NCBI GenBank assembly: GCA_037013495.1
Contig: CM072812.1
Coordinates: 75,747,840 to 75,811,839, forward strand
Source of the DNA: Hippophae tibetana
Lineage: Eukaryota; Streptophyta; Magnoliopsida; Rosales; Elaeagnaceae
Length of the DNA: 64,000 nt
Reading direction: 5' to 3'
Each line of letters begins with the position of its first letter. Position 1 is the first letter of the stretch. The notes under the pieces were generated by a model, which saw only the letters and a list, made by a program, of their open reading frames with translations, made no database searches and was not told where the DNA came from. Below are positions 12,901-30,738 of the stretch, one piece after another. Made by a program: the position numbers and the translations under genes.

Positions 12901-14738
12901 AGTAATTGAATCTCCAGAAGATGAAGTGGTTGATGTACCCCTCCACTCTCTAGTACCCAGTGATCCTCCTGCTGAGAATACTCCTGAGGTAAGCTATCCT
13001 ATCACACCTTTACAAACTAATGCTATAGATACATCTGTTGGTTATGTTTTACCTTTCAGACACAATCGAGGCAAACCCCCAAATCGATACTCTCCAGAAA
13101 GAGAAGAACGACAATCCAAGTATCCAATAGAAAATTATGTATCTACTCAAAGGTTATCAGAACCTATTAGGGCATTTGCACAAACACTCTCCTCGTGTCA
13201 AATTCCAAGTAGCATTGAAGAAGCCTTATCTGATCCAAAATGGGCTCAAGCTATAAAAGAGGAATTTGAGGCATTGTAGAAGAATAACACATGGGTGTTA
13301 AGCGAGTTGCCTCAAGGGAGGAAGATGGTAGGATGCAAGTGAATTTTCTCCATTAAGTATAAAGCAGATGGGTTAGTTGATCGATACAAGGCAAGGCTTG
13401 TAGCAAAAGGATATACACAGAAACACGAGATAGATTATCAAGAAACCTTATCACTTGTGGCTAAACTAAAAACCGTTAGAGTCTTGTTATCTCTTGCGAC
13501 AAATTTAGATTGGCCATTGCACCAACTTGACGTAAAAAATGCCTTCATTCATGGTGATCTTGAAGAAGAGATTTACATGGATATCCCACCAGGATATACT
13601 ATTACATTAGGAAAAGAAACTGCATGTAGATTACAACGAGCATTGTATGGACTAAAACAATCACCTCGAGCATGGTTTGGTAGGTTGAGTTCAGCAATGA
13701 AGAAATATGGGTTCCAACAAAGAAACTCTGATCATACTCTTTTCCTAAAACATCGATTAGGGAAGATAACAGCCCTTATAGTCTATGTAGACGACATGAT
13801 CATTACAGGAGATGATAAAGAAGAAATCTCTAAGCTTCAAGAACAACTGTCAAATGAGTTTGAAATGAAGAATTTGGGAGGGCTCAAATACTTATTAGGT
13901 ATTGAGGTAACAAGATCAAAACAAGGCATATGTCTTTCCCAAAGGAAATATACTCTGGACCTACTGGCAGAGGCAGGACTACTAGATTGTAAACCGGTCG
14001 ATATTCCAATGGTTCAAAATCATAAACTCGAAGAATATGTGGACCAAGTACCAGCAGATAAACAGAGATATCAACGGTTAGTAGGTAAACTCATATATTT
14101 ATCTCATACTCGACCTGATATTGCTTATGTTGTGAGTGTCGTGAGTCAGTTCATGCATTGCCCAAGTGAAGACCATATGGATGCGGTCATGCGAATACTT
14201 CGTTATTTAAAATCCTCCCCTGTGAAAGGACTTATGTTTTCAAAGAATGGTCAATTGGAAGTCCTTGGATATACAGATTCAGACCGGGCAGGGAATATGA
14301 AGGATAGGAAATCTACTGCTGGGTACTTTACTTTTGTGGGGGGCAATCTTGTTACATGGAGGAGCAAGAAGCAAAAGGTAGTTGCCTTATCTAGTGCTGA
14401 AGCTGAATTTCGAGGAATGGTCAAAGGAATATGTGAGCTCCTTTGGTTGAAAAAACTTCTAACTGAGATTGGTGTTGCTCCTAACTCTGAAATGAACTTA
14501 TTTTGTGATAACAAAGCAGCCATTGTCATCTCTCACAATCCAGTTCAACATGATCGCACGAAGCATGTTGAAGTGGATCGGAACTTCATCAAACAGAATC
14601 TTGAAGGAAAGATTATTAAGCTTCCATTTGTTAAATCAGAAGATCAATTGGTTGATATACTCACAAAATCTGTATCTGCAAGGGACTTTTACAACTCACT
14701 TGACAAGTTGGGCATAAGAGACATATATGCACCAACTT

Positions 14739-14747
14739 GAGGGGAAA
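14739..14747 (+). other. Polypurine tract of the copia element
   Basis: GAGGGGAAA lies directly before the TG of the 3' LTR, the position expected for the plus-strand priming tract, and overlaps or follows the end of the RNase H frame. Confidence 0.85.
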
Positions 14748-14986
14748 TGTTGGTGTGTGTTGTGGTGCATGCTGCAACAGTGGCATACACCAATGCTCAG
14801 TGGAGCAAAACATGGAGCAAACAATAATATTAGTGGAGCCATAAAACATGGATGTGCAGGAATTATGATTATTGTTTAATTTTCGTTTTCATTGTATACA
14901 TATAGTTAAACTCTTGTATAGAAAACATAACAAAAAATAATAATGAAATATACATGATAATTATCAGAGAAATACAATATTTGTTA
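14748..14986 (+). repeat. 3' LTR of Ty1/copia element
   Basis: This 239-bp partner of 9417-9655 starts TGTTGGTGTGTG and ends AATATTTGTTA. It is followed by GATAT, the probable target duplication. It lies about 1.15 kb upstream of the TATA box of DWF4 in the same orientation. Confidence 0.93.
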
Positions 14987-16130
14987 GATATGAGTTTCGA
15001 AGTTTCGTTGATAAAGCTAGAATGTAAACATCTTACTCATTTTTTGCTTAGTTGTTAAAACGATGACATTTATAATTATTACAACAATTTACAAGTTTTG
15101 AAAAGATTTAATTGCTTATATTTGGTTACTGGTTAGTGTATATATAAATGGAACATTTGTAATTGATATTTTCCATTTTTCTTTACATTTTTTTTATTTC
15201 TTTTAAGGAAATTGTTTTTCGTTTTTGTTTTTTTGTTTTTTTAACATAAGGTAATGTTTTATATTTAATTTTGAGATACTTATATTTACTTACGTTGTCT
15301 TATTTTTATATTATAGCATTTGTGAAAAGTGGTTCTTCTTTAATATTAAATCTTATCTCAGAGCATGAATTTCACTTAGAATGAAACCATTAAAAGTTAT
15401 AAAAAAAAACTGATCAGAACTAGAGATGACATCATATTTTAAAGATCATCGAAATTCCTAATCGATGATTAATTTTATGACTATGACTCAATTCAAGATG
15501 AATATTAGATGCTACTAAGATTCAAATCACTGACTTATAAAGAAAGAAGACGTGATGCACATATATATCACAATAAAATGCACATATAAAGAAAGTCGAG
15601 CACTATATTTTACTAATTTAATTAGCATAAATTTAAATAATAAATATAACCATATTTAATCACTCATATAACATGATTGATTTTTATTTTTACAAATTGA
15701 GTTTTATTTTTATTTTTAATTTTACAAATTGGGTTTTATTTTTAATTTTATTATAAAATATGTTTTTTTTATAAAGTAAATGAATATAATTTTTTTTAAA
15801 ATTATTTAAAATAATACCTTAAAACTAATAAAAATAAAAATAATATTTTTGATGTAAGAATATTATTTTAAGTTTTAATAGTATTAATTTTATAATTTTT
15901 TTATTTTTTTTTAAATTCGTAAAAAAATAAATGTATATTTATTTAATAAGGGATAAAAATAAAACTAGTCTAACAAAACAAAACGATACATACAATATAG
16001 CTCTTTATTCAATTATCATAAAAACAAGCTTATAAAAGCAGTATATTGGCTTTTGTTTCACTAATACCTCCTACTAAGTGCCAATGGCTTTTATGTTTTA
16101 ATTATCTCAAAAAGAAAGCAAGACATCTAT
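14987..16130. other. Upstream region of DWF4, no gene
   Basis: This AT-rich DNA between the copia 3' LTR and the core promoter of DWF4 holds no coding region. It presumably includes the proximal promoter, but I could not assign any specific regulatory site with confidence. Confidence 0.45.
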
Positions 16131-16139
16131 AGGTGTATT

Positions 16140-16146
16140 TATAAAA
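16140..16146 (+). promoter_or_regulatory. Probable TATA box of DWF4
   Basis: TATAAAA (in GTGTATTTATAAAAGTTC) lies 177 bp before the start codon at 16323. The sequence between is purine-rich and contains a GA repeat, as is common for plant 5' UTRs. The transcription start is not visible and would be expected about 30 bp downstream. Confidence 0.6.
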
Positions 16147-16198
16147 GTTCAAACACATCCATTAGCCAAACAAGAAGAACAACAACGAGAAGAAGAAA

Positions 16199-16213
16199 AT
16201 GGAACACATCTAA
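16199..16213 (+). other. Minimal upstream ORF in DWF4 leader
   Basis: ATG GAA CAC ATC TAA gives a four-codon upstream reading frame in the inferred 5' UTR, 109 bp before the main start codon. It could lower initiation at the main ATG if the transcript starts upstream of it. Whether it is translated is unknown. Confidence 0.4.
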
Positions 16214-16280
16214 CGTTCAATTTCTTGTTCTTGCATAAAACAGAGAAGCAACTTTTAGACAGAGAAAAGGGAGATTGTGA

Positions 16281-21223
<4,943 letters not shown>

Positions 21224-21257
21224 TATCCATATTAATGGAAATTTTTGTATATTTTAT

Positions 21258-21263
21258 AATAAA
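21258..21263 (+). terminator. Possible polyadenylation signal of DWF4
   Basis: AATAAA occurs 35 bp after the TGA stop codon (21221-21223). Plant signals are loose, and further AT-rich candidates follow, so the real cleavage site may be farther downstream. Confidence 0.35.
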
Positions 21264-21269
21264 TTTAAA

Positions 21270-22250
21270 AAGATATTAAAATTTTCGACCAAATTTTCAT
21301 CACCTTCTCCAATTCAGTCTCAGTTACTCTCTCTTATTGCTAGTAACGGAGATTCGAATTTTAAATATTTAACCTGTATAATTAGGTTACAGTTTACATG
21401 TTATTAAAACTCTTAACTATAGACACGTTGGCTTAAAAAATAACAAATCCCATATTTGTCTATAAAGTTTTTGAGTTCTTGAATTTATCAATGGCTTACT
21501 ATTCCTTTTTCTTCCTCTAGTTTTTTATATCACTAAATGAATAAAAAAATATTAAAAAAATTAAATATAAATATTATAATAATTGATTACGTATGGATGA
21601 ACACGATCGAAAGTGTGGTTTGTGATCTTTATCAAACCAAATTGGCTTAGTTCCTATTGGACAATGAAAAGAGGAATTATTAATCATACTTTCTTACTAT
21701 ATTCTTAGAGTTTGATTTTGTTGTTCTATAACATCGTCCATGCTAAGTTAGCATGGTGTATTATGAAACAATTTAACACTCGTAGAGGAAAATGCAAAGG
21801 ATGGTGGAGGTTGTTTTGATTCGCCATATCTCTTGTAATACTCTGTATTATGGTCTGATTTGATACTTTTAATTTTCTTTCCAAAGTTAAAGTTTGATTT
21901 TAACTTTGAAAGACTTGAAATTTGATACTTTTAATTTTTTTTTCAAAATTGAAGTTTTCTAAGACATCTGTAACTCTTTCGACACCTAATTTTGTAATTT
22001 ATTTCCCCTCTATGCATTCACAATGAAAGTTTATCAAATTTTCTATAAATTCTCTACTTAGAGATACCTAAACACTTATGACATATTATGGTAGAATTCT
22101 CAATTAATTTTTGTTTTGTATCATTTTTTTGCAATATTTTGTTATATGAATTAACAACATCAAGCACATAAAGATACTAAGTTTATTATTTCCTTCTAAA
22201 CCAAAAATATAAATCAAATTTCATCTAAAAGACAGTGCAACAAATGTCCC
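21270..22250. other. Intergenic DNA downstream of DWF4, nothing recognised
   Basis: This is 3' flank of DWF4. No coding frame with recognisable similarity was found on either strand, and no repeat stood out. A frame at 20973-21407 merely overlaps exon 8 in another phase. Confidence 0.4.
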
Positions 22251-22299
22251 AAACAAATTCGAATAAAATCCAATTTTCAATTGTAATATGAAATCTTAT

Positions 22300-23230
22300 A
22301 GCCTCGACATTACTTTGTTGTTGTCGCCTACAAAGATGAATCTTTCATCATCATTTGGTGGTTGGCTTCATAGGCAACACAACATAGACATACTTATGTG
22401 AGTAGCAGCACCAAGTATGCTTAGGTACAAAAACTAAATTAACTTCGGAACAAACTAAAGCTAAAAGCGTACCCTTATTTACATGCTAGGTGGTGTACTT
22501 AGAACACTCATTTTTCATGTGTCTCGACTCCTTGTAGAAATAATAGGAAAACTTTTCATCCATCTTCTTTTGTTTCTTAAACTAATAACCTTCTATAACA
22601 ACTATAGCCCTTTTTATTTTCTTTTTTTTTTGAGAGTTTGAGGCCAAGTGAATACTTTCAAACTTATCCCTTTACTACATCTCTTCTACTTGCACACGGT
22701 GAAATATAAGTTCATTAAGGGACCCTTTATCCTTCTGATTTTTATAACTCACTTTGAATTGCCTAAAGTGTGAAGGAAAAGAGATCAAACCCAAGTGCAC
22801 AAGTAAGTCCTCAAACAGCCCAAGTGCATGAGTAAGTCCTCAAACAGCTCCAACTTAAGCAACTTGAGTTTTGATGAGAGGTGAGACATCTTTATTATGC
22901 ACTCCCTTATGTTTCGTTTGCACTTATACTTGATTGTGACAAGTTTAGCCAAAAGATAACTCACATCCAACTTTTTGTTCTTGGTAAAATAATGCTCAAT
23001 TTTATTAAGAAACTTATATATTAATGCTCTTGCTTTTAGTAATAGAGCCAAAAATGGTTCCGAATAGAGCATTTCATAATCATTATGCACATTTGATTAG
23101 ACCAATCCTACTTTCCAATTTTAACGTCATATTACAAGATCTAAATTCATACAACTAAGGACAATCTCCACGATTCCTTTCCAAATTTTGAAGTTCGTCT
23201 CTCTCAGTACTGGAATGTTACTAACTTTGG
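22300..23230 (-). mobile_element. Ty1/copia gag fragment
   Basis: The reverse strand shows pieces of a UBN2-type copia Gag. They include TNFKIWKGIVEIVLSCMNLD-like sequence near 23.18 kb, then KYKCKRNIREC and KMSHLSSKLK near 22.9 kb, and a zinc-knuckle-like CX2CX4HX4C relic near 22.52 kb. Its family differs from that of the fragment at 23470-25861. No LTR, protease or RT of this copy is visible, so it is an isolated, broken remnant with several breaks. Confidence 0.8.
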
Positions 23231-23469
23231 CAAAAATATTTATAGCAATAGCAACGGAAATTGTATAGAAATAAATCAAAATACGAACAAATAATTCAAA
23301 CTAGGGATCCATCTTAAGATACCTATCATAACATTAATTCATAGTCTTTGACATTGATGACTTCTTCTCAAAAGTTGGCATCTAAAGAAGATAATGTTTC
23401 TTGAAAAGTTTATGGATCTTTCTCTAAGGTACAAGCATAAAAGTCATACCCATGTTCATTGGTGGTTCA

Positions 23470-25861
23470 AATTCATTTACTTCTCCTAAGTTCATAATAT
23501 AATTCCTCATTTAGTTCATTAGTTCTAATTATAGGTAGATTACTAGAAGTCGAGTTCTCACTATTCTTCATTTTAAAAGAAAACATATGTTCAAAAAAGT
23601 TAACATCATTTGACTTTGTAATAACATGATCATTCAAGTCAAAGAATCTATAAGTTTTATTATTCAAAGTATATCTAATAAACACACATTTATAAGCTCT
23701 ACTAGCAAATTTATTTCTTTTAGGATTAGGATTATGAACAAAGGCCAAATAGCCTCAGGTTTTAAAATAAGACAAGTTTAATTTCTTATTTTTCAAAATT
23801 TCATATGGAGAAGTTTTATTTATAGATTTAGGAGCACTATTAAGAACATAACAAATAGTTAATAAAATTTCTCCCAACCAATAAGAAGCACCAGAGTTTA
23901 GTAAAATAGCAACAATTGATTCAATAAAAGTTATATTTTTTTCTTTCCACTTTGTCATTCATTTCAGAAGAATAAGGTGTATTTTTATCATGAATGATTT
24001 CATGGGTCTTATAAAAATTATTAAAAATATTGGAATTATATTCAGTGCCTCTATCACTTCAAAATCTTTTTTATTTTTCTATTAAGTTGGTTTTGAATTT
24101 TATTCAAAAATATTTTAAACATGTCAAGTGCTGCACTTTTATTTCTCATTAAATACACACAAAAGTGTAGTCAAAACATTCATTAATAAAAGTGATAAAA
24201 TAGTGTTTTCATTTCTAGTTAAAACACCATCTAGTTCAAAAATATTAGAGTGAATTAATTGAAATGGTTTACAAATATGAAAAGAACACAACATGCAAGA
24301 AGAAGAAGAAGTTTTATTCATTTCAACATTCAATTTAAACATACCATGAGTGCCATACACTTTCCAAAAAAAAACTATTTTGAGTAATTATATAAAAATC
24401 AATCCCAATTATTTGAGTAAACCCAACTTTATTGACAAGATAGCCCGAGACTAAGTTTTTCCTCATCTTTAGAGTATGCAAAACATCCTTCAAGATGATA
24501 ATATTTTTAGAGGTCAACTTTATTTCCACCTCACTAGTATCAGTAACTATATTAGAGTGGACATCACCTAACATCACTTTCTTGTCTTCAGTCTTAGAAT
24601 ATGACTTGAACAAATCACAATCATAGCACACATGGTGAGTAACGCCAGTTTCTATCGATTGCCACTCGGATCAACCAAAGTTTATTTTAGTTATCATAGC
24701 AATAAGTTGCTCTTTGGTAAGGATTTCTTGGGAGTGAGATGAGGCTTATTCTGGAAGTTTGTAGTTAAGTGGTCAAGCCTATTACAAATATAACATATAA
24801 TTGTGTCATTTCTATCATTTCTTGGAGGGATTTAGGTCCATTTTGTGGAGGATTTCTATTGCAATTTTGGTTATTACGATTCTAGTTGGTATTGCAATTC
24901 TGATTCTTCATGTTCCTCCTTTTGGGTTTCAGAATCACCGAGGAGGATTTTTTTTAGTACTGTGGATGGAAACAATAAGTACTTCATCTTTTTAGTCTTG
25001 TTTTTGGGCTTTTTTCTCAATACAAAGAGAGACAATAAAACTTTCTAGAGAGAACTCCTCAATTTTTTACCAAAGAACATTTTTAAATTCTTTCCAGGAA
25101 TAGGGTAATTTATCAATTATAACAGCAACTTGAAATTTTTCATCTAAAGACATACCTTTAGAAATTATTTCATGTGTTATCTTTTATAGTTTAAGTGATT
25201 GAGCTTTCATAGATTTGTCATCCGTTATTTGTATTTTAGGTGACTATTGACAGGATACTTATTTGTTCCAACTTCCTCAGTGTCATACTTCTTTTGAAGT
25301 GCATCCCAAAATTTTTTAGTAGCTTATACCCAATACTGATAATTCTTAGTTTGAGTTTTAATAGGCTTAGTGGGCAGTTCATGGTTAGCAGTATGTAAAA
25401 CATAAATGACCTTCTTCATGATAATAAAAAATAACATTTTTTGTCTTCAGCTTTTAAAATGCAACCCCTAAAAATGGAGTGTTTGTTAAGATCAAGAGTA
25501 GAAATTTCAATAGACATGTCAAATTATAACTTTTTAACATTTTTTATACAAGTAATAAAAGAAGGAACAAAGTTACTACTTGCGTTGAGTTACAGATTAA
25601 ATCATTCTCTTTAAAATGTTTTATAGCTCTTTCTAAATTATGAAAGTAGTTCTCAGTCCCATCATCACCAAATGAAACAGCCTAGAAACTAACTTTATCT
25701 TGGACCTTCACTACATTGTTAAAGATCGAAATTATACAACTTCTAGAACTAAGTTGCTCGAAATCGAAGAACAAAGAAAAACGGCTAGAAGAATTTTTTA
25801 AGAGGGTTTAGAGATATGTTTTGCAAATGAAGAGAGAGATGTGAATCTTTGTTGTATAGAT
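23470..25861 (-). mobile_element. Ty1/copia fragment (leader, gag, protease, integrase)
   Basis: Read on the reverse strand from high to low coordinates, there is a leader and Gag start (about 25.86-25.0 kb), protease-proximal sequence (about 24.65-24.35 kb, KKVMLGDVHS and VLHTLKMRKNLVSG), the Gag-pre-integrase region (about 24.35-24.15 kb), and integrase with its C-terminal part (about 23.96-23.47 kb, CYVLNSAPKSINKTSPYEIL and FASRAYKCVFI). RT and the 3' LTR are missing. The 5' end is cut by the younger copia element at 25862, and matching leader or LTR sequence resumes at 30739. It is a broken fossil with many breaks (around ten). Confidence 0.82.
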
Positions 25862-26558
25862 TGTAGGAAATAATACACGAACAAACAATTTAAAAATAAA
25901 ATTATTTTATTAAAATTATAAATATATATATATATATATATAAATTGTAAATACAAAATTTATATAATATATAATTTAAATAAAAAATAATAATAATAAT
26001 TGAGACCTACATATCACGCAGTGTCCTTAAGATAATTTTTCACTCACAGTGAGTATTTGAGAACGATGAAAATTTATCTCTCAGGAAAAAATGATTAAAT
26101 AATAATAAACATAAATCACAGTTTATTATTTTACGAACTTTAAAGTGTCTAAATTCTATTAAAAGAACCTAACTCAAGATAGAAAATAGACAAAAATATA
26201 TATATTATTATTTACCTTTCTGTACACCTCTATCACTCTCTTCTTCTTTTTTCCTTTTTTCTTTCCTTTTTTTCTCTTTCTTCTATTCTTTTCTCTTTCT
26301 TTTTCTATTTCTTCTCTTCTAAGTCGCTTCTCTTGCTTCTTCTCTATTTTCTTTTGTTTTTTTCTTCTCTGTTTTCTTCTGTTTGTGTAGAAAAATTATC
26401 AAGAAACAGAAGATAAAGGAAATAAATACATAAACTAAAACTGAAGGGAAATTGAAGAGAAGATAGAAAAAATCGACAAACGAGAAATGTAAAAAAATTC
26501 AGAAATGAATTAAGAAATGGGAAAAAATGTTTTTAATTTTAATATAAATATTTCAACA
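25862..26558 (-). repeat. 3' LTR of minus-strand copia element
   Basis: Read on the reverse strand it starts TGTTGAAATATTT at 26558 and ends TATTATTTCCTACA at 25862. It contains a long pyrimidine-rich block (+ strand 26217-26390) also present in the partner LTR at 30306-30738. A purine tract, TTTTGGGGAT on the reverse strand, lies just inside it. The copies differ in length (697 versus about 433 bp). Confidence 0.82.
25921..25942. repeat. (AT)n microsatellite in LTR
   Basis: An AT dinucleotide run lies within the 3' LTR of the minus-strand copia element. Confidence 0.8.
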
Positions 26559-29500
26559 ATCCCCAAAATGAATAAAATTGACATATATTTTAAATCAAAT
26601 TTTGCACGGAATTAGAGTTCAACGGATTGAAACATGTATAGGATAGGTAGGTGTTACCTTTTGAGCCATCATTTGTGAATGTATATTTACCTTACTGACA
26701 AACCAGTAGACGCAATGTCCTTGAAATATTCTGTCATTTATGTAAGAAATGATATAATTCACACAAGAATCTCTTCTAACACAATTCAGTTCTCATGGTT
26801 ATGTTCGTTTTGGCCATGAACATACACATGGTTCTGTGATAGTCTCTAAAGAATTAAGCCTTATACAATTCTATTTTGAACCATCCCCACTCTTCTCTTA
26901 CATATGTGATCTCTTATCTTTAAAAGTAATTCACAAAGAGTAACTCACATATTATGCTTGGTATTCTCTTCATAAGAATCATTAAAAGTCATAACTTATC
27001 ATTAAAAGGAATGGACTTGAGGGTAAACCCCCACATTGATCTCACTAAGTCTTTATAATTAGGTTGTCCCTTTGAACCTAGATCTGGGGATCTCCAGTCA
27101 AATAGGTTGGGTTTTCTTTGCAAATTTGTATTCATTCATGGGCTTTAGTCTCATTCATCTCTATAACTTATCAACTAACTCTTGATTTAACCTTTTAGTT
27201 AAGGGATCTACTATATTATCCTTTTACTTCACATAGTGAATAGAGATAACCCTAGTTGAGAGTAATTGTCTAATGGTATTATGTCTTTGATGTATATGTC
27301 GAAACTTACCATTATACATATTTCTCTATGTCTTACCAATAGCAGATTGACTATCACAATGAATGCATATTGTAGGTACAAGCTTCACCCACTTAGGAAT
27401 ATCCTCTACAAAATTACGTAGCCATTCGACTTCTTCGCCAAATTTATCCAAAGCAATGAACTCAGATTACATTGTGGATCTAGCAATGCATGTGTGTTTA
27501 AAGGAATTCCATGAAATAGTTGCACTACCCAATATGAATACAAACTTAGTAATATATCTACTTAGTTTACTTACAGTGTAAGCTATGTCTAGTCTCGTAC
27601 AACTCATCACGTACATAAGACTTTCTATCACTTTAGAATATTCTATTTGAGACACACTCTCATATTTATTCTTAGATAGGTGTAGATTTACATCTATTGG
27701 TGTTCTCACAATTCCAAAATCACTATTTTTGAATTTCTAAAATATTTTGTCAACATAATGACATTGAATTAGAATGAGACTGCTTGATATCTTAATTTCC
27801 ACAATTACATCAACAAGCCCATGTCTTTTCATATCAAACCTTGAATTCAATATAGACTTAATAGATTTGATCATTTGATCATTACTACCTACAATTAGCA
27901 TGTCATCAACGTAAAGACACAAAATAATATAACCATCTTCTTTGTCCTTGACATATATATATTTATCGCATTAGTTGATTTTAAAGCCATTTATCCTCAT
28001 GACATTATCAAAATTTTCATGCCATTATTTTGCTGCTTGTTTCAAGCCATATAAATACTTCACCAATTTACAGACCTTTCTTTCTTGCCCTAGGCATGAA
28101 AAACCGTTGGGTTGGTCCATATAGATTTCTTCATCTAATTCTCCATTTAGAAAGGCATTCTTTACATCCATTTAATGTATTTCAAGATTTCGCAAAGCGA
28201 TGATAGCAAGTATCATCCTTATAGATGTTATTCTCGTTACAGAAGAATAAATATCAAAGTAATCAAGGTCATGTCATTGTTTGTATCCCTTAATTACAAG
28301 TCTGGCTTTGTACTTATCAATTGATCCATTTAATCTATGTTTTCTTGTGAAAATCTACTTGGACCCTAGTGTTTTACTAATTAGAAGTATATTAACTAGT
28401 TCCCAAGTGTGATTTTGTAGAATAGACTCAATTCACTATTAATGGCTTCTTGCCATTGAGGAACTTCAAAAGAATTTGTAGCTTCTTCATAAGTTTGAGG
28501 TTCAGTTTCTAGCAAGTAGGTCAAAAAATATGGACCATAGGATGTTTCTGTCCTAGCCCTCTTGCTACATCTGAGTTCAACCTCAACTTCTTGTTCATGT
28601 TCTTTGTTTTGACTATCTTCATTCATAATCTTATATATTTATTTAGACAAACTTTGATTCTCCTTGATATTTACCTAGAAATACATGTTTAAAGAACGAT
28701 GCATTCCTTGATTTCATTATCTTGTTTTTGTGTATGTCTATGATCTTTAATTCATGTATAAGAAACCGATATGCTATTATTATGTGCATATACAATGAAG
28801 ATGCAATCTATTATTTTTTGACCTATCTTCACCTTCTTAGGTATAGGTATAGCCAGTTTTGCAAGATACCCTCACACTCACAAATATTTATAGGAAGGTA
28901 CCTTTCCTTTAAATAATTCATACGATGTCTTATGTGTCTTTTTTTGAGGTACTCTATTTAAAAGGTAGTTAGATGATAAAATAGCTTTCCCCCAGAAGTT
29001 CTATGGTAATCCAAAACTTAATAGCATTGCATTCATTATTTTTTTCAAGGTACAAATCTTACGTTCAGTTACTCCATTTTGTTGAGGTGAATAAGGCATA
29101 TTGGTTTCATGAATAACTTCGTGTTATGAACAGAATTCACCAAACGGTGCTTCATATTCACCATCACGATTATTGCGCAGTACCTTGATCTTTTTGTCGA
29201 CTTGATTCTCAACTTATATTTTATAAAGAATATATTTCTCTATAGCTTTATCTTTGCTTTTAAGAAAATACATAGAAATATTTCGTACTTGCATTAACAT
29301 AAGTAATAAAATACTTATTGTCACCCCTTGTTTGAAGAAATTTTAAATCATATAGATCACTATGAATTAAGTCAATAGGGTTCAATGTTTTTTTCAATTG
29401 AAGCAAACAATGACCTAGTCATTTTTGCCTCAACACAAGTCTCACACTTATGTTTTGAATCTATTTGAAATGTGGGTATATGTTCCATGTTAATTAGTCT

Positions 29501-29912
29501 ATGCAATGTATCGTAATTAACATGACCTAGTCTATCATACCATAGGTTGGAAGCTCATGCAAATAAGTAGAAGAATTAATCTTATTAACAATTTTAACTT
29601 TTACAATCATTACATTGAGCTTAAATTGCCCCCCAAATACATATCTTTTTTCCCACAAATATCTCATTTTTTTGTCACAATGACCTTATTAGGTTCAAAC
29701 ACCATCTGAAAGCCATACTTGTTTAGCAATGAGCTAGAAATAAGATTCTTACAGATGTCTTACACATATAGTACATTTTTTAATGTAAGCTTCTTTCCAG
29801 AGATTATCTTCAATTTGACCTAACCTTACCCTTGAATGGCTGATATGACAGAATTTCTTATGAAAAGTTTCTCTCTATCTTTCACTACTTCAAAAGTAGT
29901 GAATAGTTTCTT

Positions 29913-29918
<6 letters not shown>

Positions 29919-29951
<33 letters not shown>
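29919..29951. repeat. (AT)n microsatellite
   Basis: An AT dinucleotide run of about 16 units lies inside the minus-strand copia element, near the Gag/protease side. It is followed by about 350 bp of AT-rich sequence without recognisable coding content. Confidence 0.88.
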
Positions 29952-29954
<3 letters not shown>

Positions 29955-30305
29955 AAAATATAATACAAATATAAAGTAAAAAAATTAAAAAACGTTAAAT
30001 GAGAGAGAAATAGTGAAAACAATGAAAGAGATGAAATAAAGAAAAAAAGAATAAATTATGTAGTAATTAAAAAAGAAACATAGATATAGTAATAAAGAAA
30101 AATAGATAATAAATTATGAAATAATAAAAATAATATTAATAAATGATAAAGAAAATTAATAAAGAGATGTAAGAATTGAACTATAATTATAATATAATAT
30201 ATATATCACATAAGATAAATATAACATATTATAAATAATCTATTTGTCTCAAAAATATTTGTATTTGTTTGTCCAAAATTTGAGGGGGGAAAATTATCTT
30301 AAGAT

Positions 30306-30738
30306 TCTAGGAAATAATACACGGATAAATAATTTAAGAAAAAATTTATTTTATTAAAATTAGAAATATATAAATACAAATATATTACCTTTACGCCTCT
30401 ACTCTCTCCTTTTTTTCATTTTCTTTTTCTCTTTCCTTTTTTACTTTTCTTTTTTCTTTCTTTCTTTTCCTTTTCTCTTAACTTTTCTTTTCAACCGCTT
30501 CTCTGGCTTTCTTCTATGTTTTCTTCTATTTTCTTCTTCCCTGTTTTCTTCTGTTTATATATAAAAATTATCTAGAAATAGAAGATAACAAAAATAAATA
30601 CATAAACTAAAATTGAAGAGAAATTGAAGTGAAGAAAAGATAGAAACGAAAAGAAACAAGAAAAATTCAAAAATGAATTAAAAAACAGAAAGAAACATTT
30701 TTTTATTTTAAAGCAATCTTAGTTCAAATATTCCAACA
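30306..30738 (-). repeat. 5' LTR of minus-strand copia element
   Basis: On the reverse strand it starts TGTTGGAATATTTG at 30738 and runs to TATTATTTCCTAGA near 30306. The pyrimidine-rich block and the ATACATAAACTAAA landmark are shared with 25862-26558. Confidence 0.82.

Larger units (their letters stand above)
9417..14986 (+). mobile_element. Ty1/copia LTR retrotransposon, structurally complete but broken
   Basis: This 5.57-kb element has two 239-bp LTRs, a 4/5 matching target duplication, a primer-binding site, a polypurine tract, and all copia domains in the usual order. They are Gag (about 10.43-11.3 kb; gag_3-like KLGGSNYALWSQ, then a CX2CX4HX4C zinc knuckle near 11.23 kb), protease (WILDSGATNHMT, near 11.46 kb), Gag-pre-integrase and integrase (about 11.85-12.6 kb), reverse transcriptase (about 13.25-14.1 kb, with QLDVKNAFIHGDL and YVDDM) and RNase H (about 14.26-14.74 kb, with YTDSDRAG and SSAEAEFRG). 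Integrase precedes RT, which defines Ty1/copia. The internal frame has a handful of breaks, about six, so it is a fossil. LTR divergence of about 7% suggests insertion a few million years ago under commonly used plant rates. It lies upstream of DWF4 in the same orientation. Confidence 0.95.
25862..30738 (-). mobile_element. Ty1/copia LTR retrotransposon, broken
   Basis: This element of about 4.9 kb on the reverse strand is bounded by two LTRs. Copia parts in order from high to low coordinates are protease-proximal and Gag-pre-integrase pieces (about 29.8-29.4 kb), integrase (about 29.2-28.9 kb), RT (about 28.6-27.75 kb, with RCSKRARTETSYG and LYVDDMLIVG) and the RNase H side (about 27.7-27.0 kb, with YVMSCTRLDIAY). 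Gag is not clearly recognisable. TAGAT before the low end and TAAAT after the high end match at four of five bases, which fits a target duplication. The element has many breaks (probably more than ten) and is a fossil. It sits in the LTR or leader of the copia copy at 23470-25861, so it is the younger of the two. Confidence 0.85.

Noticed and set aside
14251-14529. 92-codon minus-strand frame
   Set aside because: It is antisense to the copia RNase H region and has no independent support.
24801-25048. Short + strand hydrophobic frames
   Set aside because: They lie opposite to copia gag sequence and are chance antisense readings.
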